The notes under the pieces: generated by a model
The model's database searches: none
The model's input: the letters and a program-made list of their open reading frames with translations, nothing else
Told to the model about the DNA's origin: nothing
Made by a program: the position numbers and the translations under genes
Source of the DNA: Fusicatenibacter saccharivorans
GTDB lineage: Bacteria; Bacillota; Clostridia; Lachnospirales; Lachnospiraceae
Direction: 5' to 3'
Length of the DNA stretch: 64,000 nucleotides
Assembly: GCF_015557635.1 (NCBI RefSeq)
Contig: NZ_JADNOP010000010.1
Coordinates: 84,789-148,788, forward strand
In this document: positions 50,720-60,225 of the stretch, piece after piece
Position numbering within the stretch: position 1 is the first letter of the stretch
Layout of the letters: the number at the start of each line of letters is the position of its first letter

Positions 50720-51500
50720 ATAAAGCCTCCTTGCGCTCGCTGTCGGTCGTGAGAAAATGCGAGTACAGAACGTCAATCATAACGAGAATCGGGAACTGCG
50801 GAGAGATTGCGCCGCCGTTTTTCAGATGCTCTTTGACCGCAAGCAGCAGGACTTCATCGCAGAAGGCATCGTAATCGCTGGAGCTGCGGGAAGTAAAGAG
50901 AATGGTAGAGGCTCCCTTTTCCTTTGCGGCTCCGAGCGCACGCAGCACCTCCGGTGTCTGTCCGCTGACGGTAATGCCGATTGCAGCGCAGCTCTCATTG
51001 AGCAGAACGGCATTCATTTTCATGATGTGAATGTCGGTAATTGCTTCAATATCCACGCCTGCAAGCATAAAACGCAGCTTCATTTCCTGGGCGGAAAGTC
51101 CGGAGCTTCCAAGACCGTAGACATACACCCGACGCTTCGAAGTGAGAATATGGCAGATGCGGTCAATCTGCGCGCGGTCGGCGAGCGAGTAGCTTTTATT
51201 CAGCAGCTCCTGATACGTATTCAGCACCTGTTTGATGTGATCGTCCGTGCCAGGCAGTGCGGCGTTCAGGCCTTCCTGGTAACGGTAGACAAATTCGCGG
51301 TAGCCCGTGTAGCCGCATTTTTTCGCAAAGCGGGAGAGCGAAGCCTCCGAAACATAGAGCAGTTCCGAAACGTGGCGCGCGGACAGATCCGACTCGTCGG
51401 TATTATGAATAAAAAAATCTGCTACCGTCCGTTCCAGGGGAGTGAACGAGGGATAGACAGACTCAATGACAGGAATAATCGATTTTTCAAAGTGTTCCAT
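50685..51500 (-). CDS. MurR/RpiR family regulator
   Basis: A 271-residue regulator with an N-terminal RpiR helix-turn-helix (FTPLERTVADFFIHNTDESD followed by SARHVSELLYVSEASLSRFAKK, then CGYTGYREFVYRY) and a C-terminal SIS domain (RRVYVYGLGSSGLSAQEMKL and GITVSGQTPEVLRALGAAKE), which binds a sugar phosphate. It is divergent from nagA-nagB and shares their intergenic region, so control of amino-sugar use by N-acetylglucosamine-6-P or glucosamine-6-P is likely. Confidence 0.88.
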   Translation of the reverse strand: MEHFEKSIIPVIESVYPSFTPLERTVADFFIHNTDESDLSARHVSELLYVSEASLSRFAKKCGYTGYREFVYRYQEGLNAALPGTDDHIKQVLNTYQELLNKSYSLADRAQIDRICHILTSKRRVYVYGLGSSGLSAQEMKLRFMLAGVDIEAITDIHIMKMNAVLLNESCAAIGITVSGQTPEVLRALGAAKEKGASTILFTSRSSSDYDAFCDEVLLLAVKEHLKNGGAISPQFPILVMIDVLYSHFLTTDSERKEALYEYAVTKLHET

Positions 51501-51534
51501 GGAACGTAAGTCCTCCTGGTATCTGTAAATATCT

Positions 51535-51712
51535 GAAAAAAATTCAGATCAGTTCTTGCTTTATTGTATCACAGGCAGAGTGGTGAATCAACTTTCAATT
51601 GTGTGTGAATTGCACGGGAAAGCGGGCGGAAAAATGGAAAGAACTTTAATGACGTGAAAGTAATTTCTAAAATATAAAAATAGTTGAAAATAAAATCAAC
51701 ATAAATTATAAT
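51535..51712. promoter_or_regulatory. nagA promoter and candidate RpiR operators
   Basis: For nagA: TTGAAA (51684-51689), 17-nt spacer, TATAAT (51707-51712). Inverted repeats nearby are ATCTGAA-AAAAA-TTCAGAT (near 51530-51550), TGAAAGTAATTTCTA (51655-51670) and GTTGAAAATAAAATCAAC (51683-51700), the last covering the -35 box. The TGAAA...TTTCA pattern is common among RpiR family operators. Confidence 0.6.
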
Positions 51713-51742
51713 CAGAACAGATCAAAGAAAGAAGGCAAGACA

Positions 51743-53627
<1,885 letters not shown>

Positions 53628-53645
53628 TTGTTACGATGAATGAAA

Positions 53646-53697
53646 GGTCCGCCGAATGGGGAGAATATGAAAAAATCCCCGTACGGCGGGCTTTTTT
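53646..53697 (+). terminator. Terminator after nagB
   Basis: GTCCGCCGAATGGGGA pairs with TCCCCGTACGGCGGGC, ending in TTTTTTG. Confidence 0.85.
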
Positions 53698-53701
53698 GCG
53701 G

Positions 53702-53730
53702 TTTACAAATCCATGTAAATGTGTTAGCAT
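53702..53730 (+). promoter_or_regulatory. Promoter of the metS T-box transcript
   Basis: TTTACA (53702-53707), a 17-nt spacer and TAGCAT (53725-53730). Confidence 0.6.
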
Positions 53731-53764
53731 AAAACTAGCGCACAAAAGCAGTGCATAAAATGAA

Positions 53765-54079
53765 AACACAGTGACGAAGAGAGTACATCTGCATTCGCAA
53801 ATTTACAGAGAACACCCCCGAAAACCATTCCGGTTTTGCAGGCTGAGAGGGGAGGAGGAGCGGCAGATCGAACATGGCTTCCGAGAGGCGCACCGAACCG
53901 TGAGAACAACAATCTGAAACGGTAAGGCTGCGACAGGTTCCGCCTGTTACAGCGGAGAGGTATAGCACATGTACCTGCAGAGGTTTCTGCCGTGAGGCAG
54001 GGACGAAAAGAAGTGGTATCACGGGTAAACAAACCTGTCTTCTTCCGACTACAAGAGAGCGGAATAAGGCAGTTTTTTT
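53765..54079 (+). promoter_or_regulatory. T-box leader, methionine-specific
   Basis: GTGACGAAGAGAGTACA gives the stem I base. The specifier codon ATG lies at 53874-53876 in GAACATGGC. The T-box sequence is AAGTGGTATCACGGG (54011-54025), followed by the terminator CTGTCTTCTTCCG (54035-54047) with CGGAATAAGGCAG (54060-54072) and seven T. T-boxes for Met are less common in Clostridia than SAM riboswitches on biosynthesis genes but are expected for metS. Confidence 0.88.
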
Positions 54080-54102
54080 ATTTGAAAGGAGAAATGAAAG
54101 CA

Positions 54103-56085
54103 ATGGAAAAAATCAGACCGAAATATTATATCACCACGGCGATTGCCTACACATCCGGCAAGCCGCACATTGGAAATACCTACGAGATCGTACTTGCAGA
54201 CAGCATCGCCCGCTTCAAACGTCAGCAGGGCTACGATGTATTCTTCCAGACCGGAACCGATGAGCATGGCCAGAAGATCGAGCTGAAAGCAGAAGAGGCA
54301 GGTATCACGCCAAAAGAATTCGTAGACAACGTATCCACCGAGATCAAGAGAATCTGGGATCTGATGAATACGTCCTACGACAAATTCATCCGTACCACCG
54401 ACGCCGATCACGAGGCACAGGTACAGAAAATCTTCAAAAAACTGTACGATCAGGGAGATATCTACAAAGGATATTATGAAGGTCTTTACTGTACACCGTG
54501 TGAATCCTTCTTCACCGAGTCCCAGCTCGTAGACGGAAAATGTCCGGACTGCGGACGCCCGGTTACACCGGCAAAAGAAGAGGCATATTTCTTCAAAATG
54601 AGCAAATATGCACCGAGACTGATCGATTATATCAACACCCATCCGGAGTTCATCCAGCCGGTTTCCAGAAAGAACGAGATGATGAACAACTTCCTTCTTC
54701 CGGGACTGCAGGATCTCTGTGTATCCAGAACCTCCTTCACCTGGGGAATCCCGGTATCCTTCGATCCGAAGCACGTTACCTACGTATGGCTGGACGCACT
54801 GACCAACTACATCACCGGAATCGGTTATGACTGTGACGGAAACAGCTCCGAGCAGTTCAACAAGCTGTGGCCGGCAGACCTGCATCTGATCGGAAAAGAC
54901 ATCATCCGTTTCCATACCATTTACTGGCCGATCTTCCTGATGGCACTCGATCTGCCGCTTCCGAAACAGGTATTTGGCCATCCGTGGCTGCTGCAGGGCG
55001 ACGGCAAGATGAGTAAATCCAAAGGAAACGTGATCTACGCAGACGATCTGGTAGACCTGTTCGGCGTAGACGCTGTCCGCTACTTCGTTCTGCACGAGAT
55101 GCCGTTTGAGAACGACGGTGTCATTACCTGGGAGCTGCTGGTTGAGCGTATGAATTCCGACCTTGCCAATACTCTTGGAAACCTGGTAAACCGTACCATC
55201 TCCATGAGCAACAAATACTTCGGCGGCGTTGTGACAAAGACCGGCGCAGCAGAAGAGGTGGATGATGATCTGAAAGCAGTCGTTACCGCAACAAAAGCAA
55301 AAGTTGCTGCAAAGATGGAAGAGCTGCGTGTGGCAGATGCGATGACAGAAATCTTTAGTCTGTTCAAACGCTGCAACAAATACATCGACGAGACGATGCC
55401 GTGGGCACTGGCAAAAGACGAGGCAAAGAAAGACCGTCTGGAAGAGGTTCTGTACAACCTGGTAGAGAGCATCACCATCGGCGCATGCCTTCTGGAGTCA
55501 TTCATGCCGGAGACTACCGAGAAGATCCTGGCTCAGCTGAACGCAGAGAAACGCAGCTACGAAGAGCTCGATCAGTTCGGACTGTACGTATCGGGCAATA
55601 AAGTAACCGATCAGCCGCAGATCCTGTTCCAGAGACTCGATGTCAAAGAGGTTATGGAAAAAGTAGAAGTGATCCAGGCAAAACAGAAAGCTGCCATGGC
55701 TGCTGCATCCCAGGAAGAGGAAAAAGAAGAGGAAGCAGTGATTGACCTTGAGCCGAAGGAGGAAATTACCTTCGAAGATTTCGGAAAAATGCAGTTCCAG
55801 GTAGGTGAAATCATCTCTTGCGAGCCAGTGAAGAAATCGAAAAAACTCCTCTGCTTCCAGGTTAAAGTCGGAAGCCAGACAAGACAGATCGTCTCCGGAA
55901 TCAAAGCATATTACAAACCGGAAGACACCATCGGAATGAAGGTTATGGTCCTGACCAACCTGAAACCGGCCAAACTGGCAGGAATGATGTCCGAAGGAAT
56001 GCTGCTCTGCGCCGAGGACGCCGAAGGCAACGTATGCCTCATGACCCCGGAAAAAGCAATGCCGGCGGGTGCGGAGATCTGCTAA
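54103..56085 (+). CDS. metG: Methionine-tRNA ligase
   Basis: Charges initiator and elongator tRNA-Met. The 660-residue protein has the HIGH-type AYTSGKPHIGNTYEIVLADS, a zinc-type knot (CTPCESF and CPDCGRP), KMSKS in DGKMSKSKGNVIYADDLVD, and a C-terminal tRNA-binding domain (QVGEIISCEPVKKSKKLLCF and SEGMLLCAEDAEGN). Two close ATGs, 54094 and 54103, follow AAAGGAG; the second is at the better distance and gives the normal N terminus. The open frame back to 53992 runs through the T-box and is not coding. Confidence 0.96.
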   Translation: MEKIRPKYYITTAIAYTSGKPHIGNTYEIVLADSIARFKRQQGYDVFFQTGTDEHGQKIELKAEEAGITPKEFVDNVSTEIKRIWDLMNTSYDKFIRTTDADHEAQVQKIFKKLYDQGDIYKGYYEGLYCTPCESFFTESQLVDGKCPDCGRPVTPAKEEAYFFKMSKYAPRLIDYINTHPEFIQPVSRKNEMMNNFLLPGLQDLCVSRTSFTWGIPVSFDPKHVTYVWLDALTNYITGIGYDCDGNSSEQFNKLWPADLHLIGKDIIRFHTIYWPIFLMALDLPLPKQVFGHPWLLQGDGKMSKSKGNVIYADDLVDLFGVDAVRYFVLHEMPFENDGVITWELLVERMNSDLANTLGNLVNRTISMSNKYFGGVVTKTGAAEEVDDDLKAVVTATKAKVAAKMEELRVADAMTEIFSLFKRCNKYIDETMPWALAKDEAKKDRLEEVLYNLVESITIGACLLESFMPETTEKILAQLNAEKRSYEELDQFGLYVSGNKVTDQPQILFQRLDVKEVMEKVEVIQAKQKAAMAAASQEEEKEEEAVIDLEPKEEITFEDFGKMQFQVGEIISCEPVKKSKKLLCFQVKVGSQTRQIVSGIKAYYKPEDTIGMKVMVLTNLKPAKLAGMMSEGMLLCAEDAEGNVCLMTPEKAMPAGAEIC

Positions 56086-56276
56086 TTGATTAAAAGAAAA
56101 ATAGAGTAAATAGAGAAATCCCTTTCCATGCGTGATGTGTGGGGAGGGATTTTTTGCGTTTGAAAAAGTTAAGGAAAACGTCATATAAAGATTCTGAATC
56201 TTATGATAATATAATGATAAAGAGAGAATATTTGAACGGGTTTATCGAATATGACAACAGAAAGGAGGAGCGTTGT

Positions 56277-57029
56277 ATGAGAAAAATGCGGACGTTATTT
56301 CTGGTTTTACTTTGTTGCGGACTGTCATTGTATGCGGGGGTATCTTATGTGAAGGCAGAGGAAAAGGTTCCTTCTGATTACGATGCTTATTTGCAGGAAA
56401 CAGGGATGCCAGAGAATGAGATACAAAAGCTGGATGAGCATGTGAAGCAGTTTATCGTCGATGATTTAAAAAATGGGGATGGAAAATTTGAGTATATGAA
56501 AATCGATGTAGGAAAACAGGCGATGAATGGAAGAGAGGAAGATTTCGAATGGATTGAGTTCTATGCATCAGCCTTTCAAATTGGTTCGACGATTTATATT
56601 TATCCGACCTATGAATTTGCAGAGAACAAAAAACCCTGTGGAAACGACAGCTTTTCGTTTTTGTTGGGAGAGGCGATAAGACCGTATGAATTTGGCGGAA
56701 CCTTATGGTATAAGGACAGAACAATGAGCGACTGGGAAGTCAGTGGGAATCTTATTGCAAACAATCAACAGCTAAATGGCGCCAGCTATTCCGGAAGCCA
56801 GCTGGGAACATCAAATTCTGCAATGAAATTTATGGGAACCACATATTGCCATGCTACAGTGGGGACTGGGGATGATAACAGAATTTTGATGGGGTATTCG
56901 TATCAGCCGAAGAAAGTAAGGGTTGAGTTATTTGGATGGGAGCTTTCAGGAAGGCAGATGATTTTTGTGCTGGCGGGCGGAATTGTTGTGGGGGTCGTAT
57001 GGTGGAGAAAAAAGAAAGTTTTTGAATAA
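56277..57029 (+). CDS. Membrane-anchored secreted protein, unknown function
   Basis: A 250-residue protein with a signal peptide (RTLFLVLLCCGLSLYAGVSY) and a C-terminal membrane helix (MIFVLAGGIVVGVVWW) followed by the positive tail RKKKVFE, so the bulk would be outside the cell. The exported part (about residues 30-215) has no family I recognise; DKEDGKFEYMKIDVG-like and MKFMGTTYCHATVGTGDDNR segments are mixed beta. Two other genes nearby share the layout (58375) or the exported nature (62434). AAAGGAGGAG precedes the ATG at 56277; the frame from 56139 runs across the preceding terminator region and is discarded. Confidence 0.65.
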   Translation: MRKMRTLFLVLLCCGLSLYAGVSYVKAEEKVPSDYDAYLQETGMPENEIQKLDEHVKQFIVDDLKNGDGKFEYMKIDVGKQAMNGREEDFEWIEFYASAFQIGSTIYIYPTYEFAENKKPCGNDSFSFLLGEAIRPYEFGGTLWYKDRTMSDWEVSGNLIANNQQLNGASYSGSQLGTSNSAMKFMGTTYCHATVGTGDDNRILMGYSYQPKKVRVELFGWELSGRQMIFVLAGGIVVGVVWWRKKKVFE

Positions 57030-57133
57030 GTGTTGAATGTAAAGTGTAACTAAAAAGAAATACTATAATATAACTAAAAAGAATAAATTTATTATTGAAA
57101 GCTGATTAATAAGCGGATATAATAAGAATATGG

Positions 57134-57407
57134 GTGCTATCAAAACGGTAGGCGGTTAGTCCTTCGACAGGGGGACTGTGACCCTCTGATTACATAGAAA
57201 CTCGAAAGAGAATCTTTTGAAAGGAGGGCTAAGCCAATGAGTATTATGGACTTTCTTGCAGTAATGAGCTTCGGCTTAACCTGCTTTAGTATCGGATATA
57301 CGCTTGGCAAGGATAACAATAAGACACAAAAATAACCGCCATACAGTCTGACAAACGTTGCGGTTATTTTTGCAAACTATATCGGACTAACCGTCTATCG
57401 GTAGCAC
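57134..57407 (+). promoter_or_regulatory. Type I toxin mRNA with pairing 5' and 3' ends
   Basis: The 5' segment 57134-57162 (GTGCTA... GGCGGTTAGTCC) and 3' segment 57384-57407 (GGACTAACCG... GGTAGCAC) are complementary over about 22 bases. Between them lie the toxin ORF and a terminator hairpin AAAATAACCGC/GCGGTTATTTTT (57329-57373). Such 5'-3' closure is typical of type I toxin mRNAs, which it keeps untranslated until processed. An antisense RNA on the minus strand is expected but its promoter is not identified. Confidence 0.6.
57237..57335 (+). CDS. Type I toxin (putative holin-like)
   Basis: A 32-residue peptide MSIMDFLAVMSFGLTCFSIG and on to YTLGKDNNKTQK. One hydrophobic helix (residues ~4-22) and a short charged tail, as in the 'putative holin-like toxin' / TxpA-BsrG-type family of Firmicutes. 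It would insert into the inner membrane and depolarise it. GAAAGGAGGG lies 9 nt before the ATG. The flanking pairing ends and a terminator hairpin support a type I toxin-antitoxin unit. Confidence 0.7.
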   Translation: MSIMDFLAVMSFGLTCFSIGYTLGKDNNKTQK

Positions 57408-57502
57408 TCTTTTTCAATATCATAGTATCACGCTTTTGTGGAAATGTCAAAAGTTCTTTTTGCTTTGTTTTGAAAAAAGTTTGGATGAGGAGATGAAACC
57501 AG

Positions 57503-58150
57503 ATGATCTATGCTTACGATAAATTATATCTTTCTGTTGCTCAAAAAAATCTTGCCTGCATGCTGGATTATATGGTGAATAATTTAAAATATCCATTGGA
57601 AACGGCATGGCAGTGGTTTTGCATGAGTAATACAGCATCGCGGTTTGAAAGAGGTGACTGCTCTATAGTGGCTGGAAGATCGGGAGTTGAGATTGCATAT
57701 GAAGTATTAAGGGAAAATGGAAAACCACATCCGAAACAAACACCTTCATATTCCTACAATCGAAGCCCTGAATACTGGATCGGCTGGGCACTGGCCTATT
57801 ATCAGTGGAGTACTAGTTTATCCTTTGCGGAAATAAATCAGGCCATCCCTGTAACTGAAGTACGAATGCTTTACACACCATACCATGAAATGGATATACG
57901 CCAGTTTGTAGACAAAATGAATGAATTATATCGTGAAGCAAAACCTGAGACAAATCTGAAAGAACTGCGTACTTTTGCAAATTTAAGTCAGAGTGAACTG
58001 GCACAGCAATCAGGCGTTTCAGTTCGGACTATTCAGCAGTACGAACAGCGGAGAAAAGATATTAATAAGGCGCAGACGGAAACGCTATTAAAGATTGCAC
58101 GGGTATTAGTATGCAAGGTAGAAGATCTGGTGGAAAAAGTTCCGATGTAA
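57503..58150 (+). CDS. XRE-family helix-turn-helix protein with N-terminal unknown domain
   Basis: A 215-residue protein. The N-terminal ~140 residues (SVAQKNLACMLDYMVNNLKY, YSYNRSPEYWIGWALAYYQW) form a domain of unknown role; from memory it recurs in many Lachnospiraceae HTH proteins, often beside toxin genes. The C-terminal ~65 residues are a clear XRE HTH: NLKELRTFANLSQSELAQQS and GVSVRTIQQYEQRRKDINKA. GATGAGGAGATG precedes the start. It could be an antitoxin or regulator, but no toxin partner follows it, and the type I toxin just upstream is unrelated in type. Confidence 0.75.
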   Translation: MIYAYDKLYLSVAQKNLACMLDYMVNNLKYPLETAWQWFCMSNTASRFERGDCSIVAGRSGVEIAYEVLRENGKPHPKQTPSYSYNRSPEYWIGWALAYYQWSTSLSFAEINQAIPVTEVRMLYTPYHEMDIRQFVDKMNELYREAKPETNLKELRTFANLSQSELAQQSGVSVRTIQQYEQRRKDINKAQTETLLKIARVLVCKVEDLVEKVPM

Positions 58151-58374
58151 GAAGAAAAATGAAAAAAAGCAGAGGCCATTTCCAATGAGGAGGTGAGCCT
58201 CTGTTTTTGCGTGTTGGAACTGGTAATCATTTGAAGAAGATAACAAGTTGCAATTAAAATAGTAACAAAAAAGAAAAGGAAAATATAGGAAAAGTGCTGC
58301 ATTGTCTGGGAAAAGCGGGATCAGATATAATAAAGAAAAAAGGGAAGAGATGAAAAGGGAAAGGAGGGCGTTGC

Positions 58375-59280
58375 ATGAAAAGAAAATTGGGAATATTTTG
58401 GGGACTGGTTGGTGCTGTTGCAGTATCAGCAATGAGTGTTTCTGCATCAACATTCGAAACATTGCCGGATTCCGGAGATTATGAAAAAATTGTGGCGCTT
58501 GCAGATGAAATTGTGTCTTCTACGAATGGCGGGCCTGTTTACGACCCGTTTTCAGAAGGGGTGACGGTCGATGATATTGATTTCGACAATGCGCTGAAAG
58601 AGTATATTGACACGCCGCTTTTTACTTCCGAGCTGCTTTCTGTTTCGGAAGTCGAAACGGCACTGGAAGAGAGTGATTATATCTGGATTGTTCCGATCAA
58701 AGCTTATGGTCATTTGTATGAGGCGTGCGCAGTGAGAGCTGATGGAGAGGATGGACAGCCGAGCGATGCGTGGCACATCAGCGGCACTCGAGGGTATGAA
58801 AATGACAATACACCTACCTATATCGAGCAGTTAAAGACTTCGCTTGCTGCAAATCCAGACGTTGCGTGGGAAGATTATCAGTTTCATCTGGTCGGTGGAG
58901 CAGATCCCATCCGTTTTCCGATCTGGATTGCAATGAATGAAAAAAGTGTAGAATATCTGATCCCGGGACGCGAAGATGCGGCAGGCTGTCTTACCGACAG
59001 TTCACGGGCGGAAAATAATACGAATGATATGTTTGTGAAGCGGACGGCATTTCCGGCATACAGCTATCCGTCGGTTGTAGCCGCTGTTGCAGATTCCACT
59101 TACATAGAGCTGGAAAATTCCCTCGGAGGAACTAGCTCGGTTCTTGATGTAGCGGCACAGCCGGGGAAATATCAGCATAAAATGATGTATCGTATGTTGA
59201 TGACGGAGGGGGGAGTTTTAGCAGCGATCATAGTATTGGGAGTGGTAGTTAGAAGAAAAAGTAAGAGAGAAGATGCATGA
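58375..59280 (+). CDS. Membrane-anchored secreted protein, unknown function
   Basis: A 301-residue protein with signal peptide (KLGIFWGLVGAVAVSAMSVS ending in S-A) and a C-terminal membrane helix (GGVLAAIIVLGVVVRRKSKR), leaving ~240 residues outside. The outer part has DYIWIVPIKAYGHLYEACAV and AAQPGKYQHKMMYRM; no known family. It has the same overall plan as the protein at 56277. A strong AAAGGAGG precedes the ATG. Confidence 0.65.
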   Translation: MKRKLGIFWGLVGAVAVSAMSVSASTFETLPDSGDYEKIVALADEIVSSTNGGPVYDPFSEGVTVDDIDFDNALKEYIDTPLFTSELLSVSEVETALEESDYIWIVPIKAYGHLYEACAVRADGEDGQPSDAWHISGTRGYENDNTPTYIEQLKTSLAANPDVAWEDYQFHLVGGADPIRFPIWIAMNEKSVEYLIPGREDAAGCLTDSSRAENNTNDMFVKRTAFPAYSYPSVVAAVADSTYIELENSLGGTSSVLDVAAQPGKYQHKMMYRMLMTEGGVLAAIIVLGVVVRRKSKREDA

Positions 59281-60225
59281 AAATCCAACCTGCCTTGGCG
59301 TATGGAAAGAAGTCTTTTATATAAAGAAAAATGTAAGAAGAATTTTAAATAAAATCATAGATTTTCAGATAATTTAGGCGTAATATGAACTTACTAAAAG
59401 GTACGTGAACACAACAACAAGAGATAAATTGCCAGAAGAAACACAGAAGCAGAAAGAGGACGGCGATCTTTCCTATTTTGGAACAGGAGATACCTACACG
59501 GTAGACGATGACAACACAGAGGCTGGAATTTACATTTCCGCAGATGATAAGGCAGCGAAGGTAGACATCAACGTGCGGCAGTACATTTACCGTCCTATGA
59601 TGGGAAATCATTCCGGTACGGTGGAAGTGTATGAGGAATCTGAGAGCCGAGAAGGGTATTAAAAGCAAAGGTTTTGCTAGAACATAGAAAAGTCTCAGTG
59701 AAAGTGAGGACAAAAAACATAGAAGAGATGAAAAAATAAATGGGAAAAGGGAAATTATGAAATTGGTGTGATGATTCGGAAAAAAAGAGGGCATAGTTGC
59801 AGAGCAAAGGAAGGCTTCGGTTTACGCTGGGGCCTTTTTTACGCCTAAGATAATCTTATACGTTTAAAAGAATGAAAAATTACACTTTTATTGAAAAAAA
59901 ATGAAATACGTTGTTTTGTACAAAGAAAAGCACACAAATATGTATATAATTTCTCTTGTTGTTGCAAGAAATGAGAATTTATAATAGAAGGAATGATAAT
60001 ATTTGTAGTTTTGTCAAAATAAATCAAAATATAACCAAAAGTATTACGAGAAAATTATGAAATAGACAAAAAAATCGGGCAGTTGTTGTGGACGTTAAGA
60101 GAGAAGGAGTACGTACGCCAGATTTAGTTCAAGTTAGCAAAGAATTGATTAGTAAATATGTAGAAGAACGAGATATAATAAAAGTCAAAAAATATAACAT
60201 ATAAAAGAGGACTTATTGAGAAAAA
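59281..60225. other. Gap of ~945 bp with gene debris
   Basis: A frame at 59405-59662 (GTG start, 85 residues, including GDTYTVDDDNTEAGIYISAD) looks like a fragment of an exported protein. It is flanked by an 11-bp inverted word TTTAGGCGTAA (59373-59383) and TTACGCCTAA (59839-59848). A terminator-like hairpin lies at about 59807-59841 (AGGC...GCCT with TTTTTT). Bases 60059-60129 encode a second copy of the start of the next gene (IGQLLWTLREKEYVRQI then stop). Nothing else is supported. Confidence 0.5.
60059..60129 (+). pseudogene. Relic of an RRNPP-type HTH start
   Basis: In one frame: ...KKIGQLLWTLREKEYVRQI followed by TAG. The gene at 60226 starts IGQLLWKLREKEGIRQKQ, so 13 of 17 residues agree. 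It appears to be a truncated duplication immediately upstream of the intact gene. Confidence 0.6.

Noticed and set aside
53992..54102. N-terminal extension of methionyl-tRNA ligase
   Set aside because: Runs through the T-box antiterminator and terminator; not family sequence.
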